Of a stretch of 12,023 nucleotides of DNA, positions 1 to 6,284 are shown one piece after another. The notes beneath the pieces were generated by a model. It was not told the origin of the DNA and searched no databases. It saw only the letters and a list, made by a program, of their open reading frames with translations. Positions within the stretch are counted from its first letter, which is position 1. Every line of letters starts with the position of its first letter. Position numbers and translations under genes: made by a program. The DNA comes from Bacteroidales bacterium UBA4621 (GTDB lineage Bacteria; Bacteroidota; Bacteroidia; Bacteroidales; Paludibacteraceae): contig DGIN01000018.1 of NCBI GenBank assembly GCA_002387325.1, forward strand, positions 1-12,023, given 5' to 3'.

Positions 1-24
1 ATGTCCTATCAAAAAAAGCCTTTT

Positions 25-68
25 CTTTCTACGTACTTTCTACGTCCTTTCTACGTCTTTTCTACGTA
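25..68. repeat. Four tandem 11-bp repeats, core TTTCTACGT
   Basis: The 9-mer tttctacgt occurs at 26-34, 37-45, 48-56 and 59-67, exactly 11 bases apart. The two bases between copies vary (ac, cc, ct). The period is close to one DNA helical turn, so all copies face the same side of the helix. It could be a microsatellite-like array or a set of protein-binding sites. Because the array starts near the window edge, more copies or the upstream gene cannot be judged. Confidence 0.85.
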
Positions 69-235
69 ATGGATATATGGAGGTACGGAAAGTGCATAAA
101 CTGTATATTTTGGAAGAGGGAGGAATATATTGTCTGCTTCATCAAATAGTAATGGAACAATGAAAAAACAGTACAACAGTCCTCTAAATAGCATCCGTGT
201 GCCGGCAAAAAGACATAATGAAACGTATCTGTAGT

Positions 236-407
236 TCGGCAAAGCCGATAAGGACGCGGAACGATAAGGCGTTCTACTCAGCCCACAGGGCTTCGTTTCG
301 CTATGGCATTCAGTGCGCAAGCGCACCTGCCTTACGCTTGACGTCTCCACAAGCGTAGCATAGTCATACGGTTTGGGGCAAACCGACCGCGGACGGGGGC
401 GTCCGCG
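236..407. repeat. Block of seven tiled perfect hairpins, possible structured RNA or interspersed repeat
   Basis: Seven non-overlapping perfect inverted repeats follow each other: 236-248 (5-bp stem), 259-274 (5 bp), 280-292 (5 bp), 313-326 (gtgcgc/gcgcac), 333-357 (tacgctt/aagcgta), 369-385 (cggttt/aaaccg) and 388-407 (cgcggacg/cgtccgcg around a GGGG loop). The block looks more GC-rich than the sequence on either side. No U-run follows the last stem, so it is not an ordinary terminator. It could be a structured RNA, a dispersed Bacteroides intergenic repeat, or a remnant of something mobile. The base pairing is seen directly; the function is unknown. Confidence 0.6.
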
Positions 408-495
408 TCCCCGAAATGGTGTCCGTGGTTCCGGAACAATACATAATTTGGATGCGGTTGTCCTGCGTTTTTTGCGCTTCCAAGTTGAAGTTGCG

Positions 496-527
496 GTTGT
501 GTATATCGTTTTTTTATTGTAATTTTG
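496..527 (+). promoter_or_regulatory. Bacteroidetes-type promoter for the permease-ispE-fmt-HD operon
   Basis: A -33 element GTTG (496-499), 20 bases and a -7 element TAATTTTG (520-527) match the sigma-ABfr consensus TTTG-N19-21-TAnnTTTG. Transcription would start near 534, giving a 5' UTR of roughly 125 bases that includes the 577-640 repeats. No other good match lies between here and the permease start, so this is the likely operon promoter. Confidence 0.7.
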
Positions 528-576
528 CCGGCTGATTTGCAATCGTTCACTCAACACAAAGCGGAAAACGTAGTTT

Positions 577-640
577 GGCGAAACAAAACAGCATAGAAAA
601 AACAAATTCAGGCGAAACAAAACAGCACAGAAAAAACAAA
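577..640. repeat. Direct repeat, 2 x 30 bp at a 34-base period, in the leader
   Basis: Bases 577-606 and 611-640 are identical at 29 of 30 positions (t versus c in gcatag/gcacag) and are separated by ttca. Each begins ggcgaaacaaaacagc and ends in an A-rich run. They sit between the predicted transcription start and the permease ATG at 660, so they are in the untranslated leader. Two copies with a 4-base spacer do not make a CRISPR. A recent local duplication is the simplest reading, and a role in translation is possible. Confidence 0.85.
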
Positions 641-659
641 ATAACAGTAACCACCGTAT

Positions 660-1514
660 ATGGAAAAAGCAGCAGAATGGACAACCGTCATCAAGCCCAA
701 AGACAAATTATTAAGCGTTGATTTCAAGGAGATTTGGCGATACAGGGACTTGATGGTTCTCTTTGTAAAACGCAATATCATAACGCAATACAAGCAAACG
801 ATATTGGGTCCTCTATGGTATGTGATTCAGCCCTTGATGACCACCATAATGTATATGGTAGTGTTTGGCGGAATAGCCAAAATATCAACAGACGGGCTTC
901 CCCAACCGCTTTTCTATCTGGCAGGTATCAGTTTCTGGCAGTATTTTTCGGACTGCCTGACCAAAACCAGTAATACATTTGTCAATAATGCTGGCATATT
1001 CGGCAAGGTTTATTTTCCGCGTTTGATTACGCCTTTGAGTGATGTAATCAGCAATTTGGTACGTTTTGGCATACAGTTCGGACTTTTTCTGTGTGTATAT
1101 GCCTATTATATGATTTTCACAGATGCGCCCATTCACACGAATTGGTATGCTTTGCTCATTCCCGTATTGGTAATGACGCTGGCAGGATTGGCATTGGGTT
1201 TTGGGATTCTTTTTTCAAGTATGACTACCAAATACCGCGATTTGCAATTGCTATTGAGTTTCTTTGTCAGCCTGTGGATGTACGCCACGCCCGTTATTTA
1301 TCCTCTTTCCACCATCACCAATCCGAAACTGCTGCTGGCTATGCAGTTGAATCCGCTAACGGGTATTGTGGAATTTTTCAAATACGGTATGCTGGGTGTA
1401 GGTTGCCACGAATGGTGGATGTTAGGTTACAGTTTCTGCTTTATGGTAGTACTGCTTGCTGTGGGAATCGTGGTATTCAACAAGGTACAACGCTCATTTA
1501 TGGATACAGTATAA
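660..1514 (+). CDS. ABC-2 type polysaccharide export permease (Wzm-like)
   Basis: This 284-residue protein is the membrane half of an ABC exporter of the Wzm/TagG/KpsM group, which moves lipid-linked polysaccharide across the inner membrane. A cytoplasmic N-terminal stretch with IWRYRDLMVLFVKRNI (25-40) precedes LGPLWYVIQP (49-58). Also visible are KVYFPRLITPL (116-126), YRDLQLLLSFF (192-202), the WMYATPVIYPL stretch (206-216) and NPLTGIVEFFKYG (231-243). About six membrane helices are apparent, near 52-74, 84-100, 130-152, 163-187, 196-216 and 255-274. Length is normal for the family. An in-frame TAA at 648-650 fixes the start at ATG 660; there is no Shine-Dalgarno sequence, only A-rich sequence. 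The ATPase partner (Wzt) usually lies next door but is absent: ispE begins 27 bases after the stop. The family call is firm; the transported glycan is unknown. Confidence 0.88.
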   Translation: MEKAAEWTTVIKPKDKLLSVDFKEIWRYRDLMVLFVKRNIITQYKQTILGPLWYVIQPLMTTIMYMVVFGGIAKISTDGLPQPLFYLAGISFWQYFSDCLTKTSNTFVNNAGIFGKVYFPRLITPLSDVISNLVRFGIQFGLFLCVYAYYMIFTDAPIHTNWYALLIPVLVMTLAGLALGFGILFSSMTTKYRDLQLLLSFFVSLWMYATPVIYPLSTITNPKLLLAMQLNPLTGIVEFFKYGMLGVGCHEWWMLGYSFCFMVVLLAVGIVVFNKVQRSFMDTV

Positions 1515-1541
1515 ACCCAATACGTAGAAAAAAAGTGCTGT

Positions 1542-2366
1542 ATGTTGCTTTATCCTAATTGCAAACTGAATATAGGTCTGCGCATTATCGGGAAACGCGC
1601 AGACGGGTATCACGATTTGGAAACCTTGTTTTATCCTGTACGTGGACTACACGACGAGTTGGAGATTGTTCCGTCGGATGTGTTTTCTTTTGTACAAGAA
1701 GGAATGGTTGTTGATTGCCCTGCCGAAAAGAATCTGATAGTCCGCTGCTATCGGCAAATGCGTGAGCACTATCCGCAGATTGGGGAAGTGCAGATACGTT
1801 TTTGCAAAAAGATTCCCTTTGGTGCGGGGCTTGGAGGCGGCAGCAGTGATGCCGCACATACAGCCATCGCTTTAGACAAGTTGTTTCACTTGGGATTGAG
1901 CAAGGCCAAATTGTCCGAAGAGGTGCGTGTACTCGGTGCAGACTGCCCGTTTTTTATATACAACACGCCTTGTTACGGCGAGGGCATTGGTGATGTATTG
2001 ACCAAGACCGGTTTTTCTCTACGTGGTATGCGTCTGGTACTATACAAGCCCGATTGTGCGGTATCTACGCGGGAAGCATACTCCGGTATTACGTTGCACC
2101 CGGAAGCCAAAGGAAAGATACGGCAAGCACTGCAATCCTGCAAATCATTGATTGATACGGGTGATGTTCTTGTCAACGATTTCGAGCAAACGATATTTCC
2201 CTTGCATCCGGAAATAGCCCGCTTAAAAGAGCAATTATATGCAGCCGGTGCCGTCTATGCATCCATGTCCGGTTCCGGCTCAGCCGTATTCGGGCTTTTT
2301 GAAGCGGCAGAGAGGATAACGGATATTCCTGCCAACCCACTATTGGACACAATACTATCGGATTAA
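1542..2366 (+). CDS. ispE: 4-diphosphocytidyl-2-C-methyl-D-erythritol kinase
   Basis: IspE phosphorylates the 2-hydroxyl of CDP-methylerythritol with ATP in the cytoplasmic MEP pathway that makes isoprenoid precursors. The 274-residue length fits the family. The N-terminal NCKLNIGL places the expected catalytic lysine at K8. The GHMP-kinase ATP loop PFGAGLGGGSSDAA covers 92-105, and LGADCPFF (131-138) carries the catalytic aspartate D134. A C-terminal GHMP glycine-rich motif SMSGSGSAVFGLF is present. It sits 27 bases after the permease and 8 bases before fmt, so it is very likely co-transcribed with both. Nothing is broken or missing. The start at ATG 1542 gives the usual N-terminus, with the conserved KLN motif a few residues in. 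Confidence 0.95.
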   Translation: MLLYPNCKLNIGLRIIGKRADGYHDLETLFYPVRGLHDELEIVPSDVFSFVQEGMVVDCPAEKNLIVRCYRQMREHYPQIGEVQIRFCKKIPFGAGLGGGSSDAAHTAIALDKLFHLGLSKAKLSEEVRVLGADCPFFIYNTPCYGEGIGDVLTKTGFSLRGMRLVLYKPDCAVSTREAYSGITLHPEAKGKIRQALQSCKSLIDTGDVLVNDFEQTIFPLHPEIARLKEQLYAAGAVYASMSGSGSAVFGLFEAAERITDIPANPLLDTILSD

Positions 2367-2374
2367 AAATAATT

Positions 2375-3316
2375 ATGACAAAAGAAGAATTACGCATTAT
2401 TTATATGGGTACGCCCGAATTTGCCGTAGAGAGCCTGCGCGCACTGGTGAAGGGCGGTTATAATGTGGTGGCTGTAGTAACCATGCCCGACAAACCGGCA
2501 GGACGCGGACACCGGATGCAATACTCTGCAGTGAAACAATATGCACTGGAAGCAGGTTTACCTCTCTTGCAGCCGGAGAAACTGAAAGATCCGGTGTTTT
2601 TGGAGGAATTGAAATCATATCATGCAGATTTGCAAATAGTGGTGGCTTTCCGTATGCTCCCTGAAGCGGTATGGGCAATGCCGCATTTTGGCACATTCAA
2701 CCTGCATGCGGCTCTGCTGCCCCAATACAGGGGTGCGGCTCCGCTGAATTGGGCTGTTATCAACGGGGACAAAGAGACGGGTGCAACCACGTTTATGCTC
2801 AAACACGAGATAGATACCGGCAATATCATTTTGCAGGAACGTATGCCGATAGGCGAAGACGAAAACGTGGGCAGTGTACACGACAGACTGATGCTGTTAG
2901 GCAAAGACCTGGTGCTGAAAACGGTGGATTTGATTATTGATTGTGAAAACAAAGGGATTGATGTTCCGACAACTCCCCAAACAGAGACATGCGGCTTGCG
3001 TCCTGCGCCGAAGATTTTCAAAGACACCTGTGAGATAGACTTCGGAAAGACAGCGACGGAGATACATAATTTTGTACGCGGATTGAGTCCCTATCCAGCA
3101 GCATGGTGCAACCTGACCATTAACGGGAAAGAGTACTCCAATGTAAAAATCTACAGTGTGGAACCGCTCAGCAAAGAGCAGGCAGCACCTTATCTCGCAC
3201 ATACGGACAAAGAGATTGTCGTTCCATGCAACGGAGGATATGTACGCTTGCTGGAACTGCAAATGCCGGGCAAGAAACGTATGGATGCACATGCACTGTT
3301 GAACGGACTGAAATAA
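2375..3316 (+). CDS. fmt: Methionyl-tRNA formyltransferase
   Basis: Fmt transfers a formyl group from 10-formyl-tetrahydrofolate to the amino group of Met on initiator tRNA, a translation-initiation step in the cytoplasm. The protein has 313 residues, the normal size. The N-terminal Rossmann-like formyltransferase domain begins IIYMGTPEFAV (8-18). VVTMPDKPAGRG (34-45) is the tRNA-contacting loop region. The catalytic set is N109 and H111 (FNLHAALLPQYRGAAP) and D147 (HEIDTGNI). The C-terminal OB-like domain starts around 210, with LRPAPKI and FVRGLSPYPAAW following the family pattern. The start at 2375, 8 bases after the ispE stop, gives the usual short N-terminal extension before the GTP-EF motif. 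The HD gene follows 9 bases after the stop. Confidence 0.96.
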   Translation: MTKEELRIIYMGTPEFAVESLRALVKGGYNVVAVVTMPDKPAGRGHRMQYSAVKQYALEAGLPLLQPEKLKDPVFLEELKSYHADLQIVVAFRMLPEAVWAMPHFGTFNLHAALLPQYRGAAPLNWAVINGDKETGATTFMLKHEIDTGNIILQERMPIGEDENVGSVHDRLMLLGKDLVLKTVDLIIDCENKGIDVPTTPQTETCGLRPAPKIFKDTCEIDFGKTATEIHNFVRGLSPYPAAWCNLTINGKEYSNVKIYSVEPLSKEQAAPYLAHTDKEIVVPCNGGYVRLLELQMPGKKRMDAHALLNGLK

Positions 3317-3325
3317 AGAACAGAT

Positions 3326-3901
3326 ATGGATTACCGTGCATTGACGGACAAGTACTACAGCACTTCGCCGGAACTGAAAAACATATTAGTGGCACATAGT
3401 ATGCAAGTGCGCGACAGGGCACTCAAGATTGTCGATTCACATCCGGAATGGACGGAAAGCAAAGAGGTGGACAGAAACTTTGTGGAAGAGGCGGCAATGT
3501 TGCATGACATAGGTATCATCTTTTGCAACGCCCCCAAGATATTCTGTGTGGGTACACACGCCTATATTGAACATGGTTTTTTAGGTGGGGAATTGCTCCG
3601 TAAAGAGGGCTTTCCCAAACATGCTTTGGTAGCAGAACGCCATACCGGTGCCGGTATCACTATGGAACAAGTGATACGGGAGCAATTGCCGATACCAGTC
3701 CGCGACTACTGTCCTGTATCGTTAGAAGAGAAAATAATCTGTTATGCCGACAAGTTCTATTCCAAAGGTCATATAGGGGCGACTGTGGATATCCGGAAAA
3801 TACGCCAACAGATATGGAAGTACGGACACGATGCCATAGTGCGCTGGGATAACCTTGTTGCGCTTATGGGCGAACCCGAAATGCAAAATACCGCAGAGTA
3901 G
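3326..3901 (+). CDS. HD-domain (HDIG) phosphohydrolase, uncharacterised
   Basis: This 191-residue soluble protein carries the metal-binding set of the HD superfamily: H24 (VAHSMQVRDRAL), H60-D61 (EEAAMLHDIGI), H83 (IEHGFLGGELL), H106 (ERHTGAGI) and D142 (CYADKFYSKGH). Members hydrolyse phosphomonoesters, nucleotides or cyclic nucleotides. The layout H...HD...H...H...D recalls HDIG proteins that act on nucleotides or dinucleotides, but the substrate cannot be read from sequence. There is no signal peptide or membrane helix. It is the last gene of the permease-ispE-fmt operon, 9 bases after fmt, and is followed directly by a strong terminator. All key residues are intact, so it should be an active enzyme. 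Confidence 0.85.
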   Translation: MDYRALTDKYYSTSPELKNILVAHSMQVRDRALKIVDSHPEWTESKEVDRNFVEEAAMLHDIGIIFCNAPKIFCVGTHAYIEHGFLGGELLRKEGFPKHALVAERHTGAGITMEQVIREQLPIPVRDYCPVSLEEKIICYADKFYSKGHIGATVDIRKIRQQIWKYGHDAIVRWDNLVALMGEPEMQNTAE

Positions 3902-3916
3902 ACTACTATAAACAAG

Positions 3917-3958
3917 AAAAGAGACTGTCTGAATGTTTTGCAAGACAGTCTCTTTTTT
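3917..3958. terminator. Bidirectional Rho-independent terminator
   Basis: The arms 3917-3930 and 3943-3956 (aaaagagactgtct and agacagtctctttt) are perfect 14-bp reverse complements around a 12-base loop. T-runs appear on both strands. The structure ends the plus-strand HD gene (stop at 3901) and, on the minus strand, the tRNA-Ser whose 3' end is at 3962. One hairpin therefore serves two convergent transcripts. Confidence 0.9.
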
Positions 3959-3961
3959 ATG

Positions 3962-4050
3962 CGGAAAGTGAGGGATTCGAACCCCCGGTACGACGTAATG
4001 CGTACACCACATTTCGAGTGTGGCTCTTTCGACCACTCAGACAACTTTCC
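3962..4050 (-). tRNA. tRNA-Ser, anticodon CGA
   Basis: Read on the minus strand, the 89-base sequence folds as a class II tRNA. The acceptor stem is GGAAAGT/ACTTTCC with discriminator G. The D-arm contains GAGTGGTCGAA. The anticodon stem CCACA/TGTGG encloses loop CTCGAAA, with anticodon CGA at 4014-4016. A long variable arm (GTACG/CGTAC-type pairing) is typical of tRNA-Ser, and the T-arm has TTCGAAT. It decodes UCG. The 3' CCA is not encoded: after the discriminator the DNA reads CA. A promoter lies about 105 bases upstream and a shared terminator lies just downstream. No sign of an integrated element is seen at its 3' end. Confidence 0.95.
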
Positions 4051-4081
4051 GTATTCCCATCAAAAATTACTCACCATAGAG

Positions 4082-4115
4082 TACTATAGAATTATCATTT
4101 TACTTACTATAGAAT
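4082..4115. repeat. Two copies of an 11-mer in the tRNA leader
   Basis: The 11-mer tactatagaat occurs at 4082-4092 and 4105-4115, 23 bases apart, between the tRNA-Ser promoter and the mature 5' end. It is short and AT-rich, so it may be chance or a processing or regulatory signal in the tRNA precursor. Confidence 0.5.
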
Positions 4116-4154
4116 ACCCATAGGTACAGGATACTCTCTCATCGAAAGCGGGTG

Positions 4155-4186
4155 CAAAGGTACTGCTTTTTTCTGATTTATGCAAG
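4155..4186 (-). promoter_or_regulatory. Bacteroidetes-type promoter for tRNA-Ser
   Basis: On the minus strand, CTTG (4186-4183), 20 bases and TACCTTTG (4162-4155) match the sigma-ABfr consensus. Transcription would begin near 4148, leaving a leader of about 98 bases to be trimmed before the mature tRNA at 4050. The promoter lies just after the GNAT gene stop, so the tRNA does not depend on the recR operon. Confidence 0.7.
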
Positions 4187-4205
4187 TCCGTACCGCTTTT
4201 TTCTG
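4160..4205. repeat. Two 16-bp direct repeats, 30-base period, around the tRNA promoter
   Basis: gtactgcttttttctg (4160-4175) and gtaccgcttttttctg (4190-4205) differ at one base. The first copy overlaps the edge of the -7 element, and the second ends next to the GNAT stop codon, so the -33 element falls between them. On the minus strand they are A-rich and might act like upstream promoter elements. This could also be a small duplication. Confidence 0.6.
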
Positions 4206-4697
4206 CTAATTATTGTATTTGGTCAATACATATGCATCTCCCTCCAATGTCCACTGCGGCAAAAGGGCTGTCTGCTTATAGCCTAACGAGCGATATAATG
4301 CCAAACACACTTTGTTGGAACTGCGTATTACCGCATACATCAGGCGTAAATTCAATACCTTGAAAGCATATCGTTCCATTTGTTTCATTGCCTCTTTCCC
4401 TATTCCTCTTCCGCGCATTGCAGGAGCGATATACAGCCCAATAGCGGCTTTACGGTTACGCGGATCGAAATCAAACAAATCGACACACCCCAACGTGCTT
4501 TTATCTCCGGTATCTTCTATGAGCAGACGCAATTGTCCATCGCGATAGATGTCTCCAGTAGAACTTTCTATATAGTTGCGCAAGTCCTGTTTCGAAAGCG
4601 GATTGTGCGTATCGCTATCCGTCCACACCGCTGCATCGTTTTCCCATTGGTACAAATAGGGCAAATCCGACGGTTCCAGTTTGCGAAGATGTATCAT
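4206..4697 (-). CDS. GNAT family N-acetyltransferase
   Basis: This 163-residue cytoplasmic protein has the GNAT fold and would transfer an acetyl group from acetyl-CoA to an amine. The N-terminus IHLRKLEPSDLPYLYQWEND resembles the SpeG/RimJ side of the family. The acetyl-CoA pyrophosphate loop is RGRGIG (95-100), preceded by the beta-4 strand AAIGLYIAP. NKVCLALYRSLGYKQ is the usual C-terminal Asn/Tyr motif. The substrate could be a polyamine, a protein N-terminus or a small amine. I chose ATG 4697 because the family N-terminus begins there and it lies 7 bases after the HAD stop codon; the frame extends to 4790 but that part overlaps the HAD gene and looks non-native. It is the last gene of the recR operon. 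Confidence 0.85.
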   Translation of the reverse strand: MIHLRKLEPSDLPYLYQWENDAAVWTDSDTHNPLSKQDLRNYIESSTGDIYRDGQLRLLIEDTGDKSTLGCVDLFDFDPRNRKAAIGLYIAPAMRGRGIGKEAMKQMERYAFKVLNLRLMYAVIRSSNKVCLALYRSLGYKQTALLPQWTLEGDAYVLTKYNN

Positions 4698-4704
4698 AGA
4701 AGCA

Positions 4705-5130
4705 CTATTCACCAAATAGTTTGTTGAAGAATCCTTTTCTCTTCGGGGCAAGGTTTTCCATATTACCTTGCGGCACGGGTTTGAGAGCATTGCCCGAATG
4801 AATCATATTGTAGATAATTCCCCAATCGGGGAGTCCGCCCAAATTACGGTCATCAATAAACAAATCCGCTGTGAGTTTCCTATTGGGGCGTTTGGCAGGG
4901 TCTTCCTCCGGGTAGTTGGAATTGACCGCATAAAACTCCAGTCCTTTGGACTTGCAATAGTCGACAGCGTCCTGCAGGAGTTTGCCTTCGCGAACAGACC
5001 AGAGAATGAGTTGGTGGTGGTCTTCGGTTTGCAATTTCTTCAGAGTCTGAATAGCAAAGGGGATAGGTTTCCCGATATTCGGGTAGTCGTGGGTAACGAT
5101 TGTTCCGTCGAAATCAACAGCGATAACCAT
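4705..5130 (-). CDS. Small HAD-family phosphatase-like hydrolase
   Basis: This 141-residue protein has the HAD signature without a cap domain. Motif I is VDFDGT with D6 and D8. Motif II is LILWSVREG with S45. Motif III is probably RKL (84-86), and motif IV is LFIDDRNLGG with D93 and D94. It should be a Mg-dependent phosphohydrolase on a small or exposed substrate, since capless HADs often act on large or open substrates. From memory it resembles a small Bacteroides HAD family with a solved structure (BT_0820-like), whose substrate I cannot name. A basic tail (KRKGFFNKLFGE) follows the fold. I took ATG 5130 because motif I then sits at the usual position; an upstream in-frame ATG at 5172 adds residues unlike the family. 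It follows the membrane-protein gene after 48 bases. Confidence 0.82.
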   Translation of the reverse strand: MVIAVDFDGTIVTHDYPNIGKPIPFAIQTLKKLQTEDHHQLILWSVREGKLLQDAVDYCKSKGLEFYAVNSNYPEEDPAKRPNRKLTADLFIDDRNLGGLPDWGIIYNMIHSGNALKPVPQGNMENLAPKRKGFFNKLFGE

Positions 5131-5178
5131 AGGTGATATAGAATAACGGAGTGATAAAACAATAGAAAACAACAGGAA

Positions 5179-5643
5179 TCAATAGGTTTCTTCGTTGTCT
5201 TGTTTGGGGGCAAGTTCGATTTGCACTTTGCGTGCAGTAGGCTTGGTGAAATACCAACTGATGGCGGCAATGGCAGCCACCCAAAGCATGGAACGGTAGC
5301 CTCCCATCCAGTAGAAAGCAATGATACCCAACACCATGGCATTGCTTACCACCACGATGCGAATGGCAGCATAACGGCGGTAGAGCAGCAGTTTGCGTGT
5401 CTCATCCTGCATATTCCGTATTTTGTCGCATACCCGTTTGAAGCCATACAGCCCCAGCGGAATAGTGAGAAGTGCATCAAAGATGACGATGTACTGCAAC
5501 ACTTTTCCTGCAACGGACATTGTGTCAATAACGGCAAGTTTCCCCTTGGAAACCAGCAGGTACATAACAACCATTGCCACGAGGGCAAGCACCATCATTC
5601 CATAGTAATACCAATTGAGTTGGCGGGCAATTTTTTGTTCCAT
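5179..5643 (-). CDS. Four-helix inner-membrane protein of unknown function
   Basis: I do not recognise a named family. The 154 residues contain four predicted membrane helices near 11-31, 48-68, 92-113 and 117-133. A positively charged loop (KRVCDKIRNMQDETRKLLLYRRY, about 69-91) between helices 2 and 3 should face the cytoplasm, as should the charged C-terminal tail ending NEETY. There is no signal peptide or catalytic motif. Its ATG overlaps the recR stop by one base (TAATG), so translation is probably coupled to RecR. The link may be only operon convenience, or the protein could be a membrane partner; the sequence does not decide. Confidence 0.8.
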   Translation of the reverse strand: MEQKIARQLNWYYYGMMVLALVAMVVMYLLVSKGKLAVIDTMSVAGKVLQYIVIFDALLTIPLGLYGFKRVCDKIRNMQDETRKLLLYRRYAAIRIVVVSNAMVLGIIAFYWMGGYRSMLWVAAIAAISWYFTKPTARKVQIELAPKQDNEETY

Positions 5644-6263
5644 TATGCTTTGAAATCTATCCGGTTAATAATCGAGCGACCGAGTGTAATCTCGTCGGTA
5701 TATTCCAGTTCATTTCCTACCGCCACTCCTCTGGCAATCTGGCTGATTTTCGGCATTGCAGCCAATGCTGCATTCTGCAAGCGCCGGTAGATATAGAAAT
5801 TAGTGGTATCCCCCTCCATTGTAGCGGGCAGGGCGAGTATGACCTCTTGTATGTTTTCCTGTTCAATGCGTGCGACCAACGAGTCTATCTCAATGTCTTT
5901 GGGTCCCACCCCATCCATAGGGGAGATAATTCCCCCCAGCACGTGATACAGTCCGGAATACTGTCCTGTATTCTCGATAGACATCACGTCCTGTACATTT
6001 TCCACCACACAGACAGTCTGCTTGTCCCTGCGGTGCGATTGGCATATAGGACAAATCTCTGTGTCGGAGATGTTGTGGCAGACACGGCAATAACGGACAT
6101 CCCTTTTGAGATGTGTCAAAGCCCCTGCAAATGCCTCGACCTCTTTATCGGATTGGCTGAGCAGATGCAGCACCAGACGCAATGCAGTCCTGCGCCCCAC
6201 TCCCGGCAGAGAAGCAAATTGGTTGACGGCATTTTCCAGCAATATAGACGGATACTGATTCAC
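5643..6263 (-). CDS. recR: Recombination mediator protein RecR
   Basis: RecR works with RecF and RecO to load RecA on SSB-coated single-stranded DNA during gap repair. The 206 residues hold a helix-hairpin-helix (LPGVGRRTALRL, 19-30), a C4 zinc finger with C59, C62, C71 and C74, and a Toprim domain beginning VCVVENVQDVM (84-94), with the conserved acidic E88. The later TMEGDTTNFY motif and ARGVAVGNELEYTDEITLGRSI are conserved in the family. I chose GTG 6263 as start because it gives the usual N-terminus NQYPSILLENAV. The longer frame would start at TTG 6287, but those bases are part of the promoter -7 element and could not be in the transcript. It is the first gene of the four-gene minus operon. 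Confidence 0.93.
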   Translation of the reverse strand: MNQYPSILLENAVNQFASLPGVGRRTALRLVLHLLSQSDKEVEAFAGALTHLKRDVRYCRVCHNISDTEICPICQSHRRDKQTVCVVENVQDVMSIENTGQYSGLYHVLGGIISPMDGVGPKDIEIDSLVARIEQENIQEVILALPATMEGDTTNFYIYRRLQNAALAAMPKISQIARGVAVGNELEYTDEITLGRSIINRIDFKA

Positions 6264-6284
6264 AGAGCGTTCACATTGAGCCTG

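Larger units (their letters stand above)
1..659. other. Gene-free leader region upstream of the ABC permease
   Basis: I see no convincing protein-coding gene here. The region contains, in order, a four-copy 11-bp repeat (25-68), a block of short perfect hairpins (236-407), a 10-bp palindrome (428-437), a promoter (496-527) and a two-copy 34-base-period repeat (577-640). The minus strand stays open from 620 down to 51, but its translation is rich in Arg, Ser, Pro and Tyr, begins inside the direct repeats and runs through all the hairpins. I read this as an accident of composition. Two tiny plus-strand frames (69-149 and 160-234) have no supporting evidence. Confidence 0.6.

Noticed and set aside
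69..234. Two tiny plus-strand frames (69-149 and 160-234) as possible leader peptides
   Set aside because: They lie upstream of the only promoter found, lack ribosome-binding evidence and have no conserved features.
332..550. Second minus-strand frame of 72 codons in the leader region
   Set aside because: It overlaps the frame above and the promoter, and has no family features.
51..620. Long open frame on the minus strand in the leader region
   Set aside because: Its translation is Arg/Ser/Pro/Tyr rich with no domain, it begins in the direct repeats and runs through all seven hairpins, and no minus-strand promoter match lies upstream. It most likely reflects composition.
577..640. Repeat pair as a CRISPR remnant
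   Set aside because: Only two units with a 4-base gap; no spacers and no cas genes.
1091..1558. Alternative plus-strand frame inside the permease gene
   Set aside because: It overlaps the well-supported permease and its translation has no protein-like pattern.
3962..4050. tRNA-Ser as an attachment site for an integrated element
   Set aside because: No integrase gene and no repeated copy of the tRNA 3' end is present in the window.
4698..4790. N-terminal extension of the GNAT gene
   Set aside because: The extra residues overlap the HAD gene and precede the normal family start at 4697.
5131..5172. N-terminal extension of the HAD gene
   Set aside because: It would push motif I away from its usual place right at the N-terminus.
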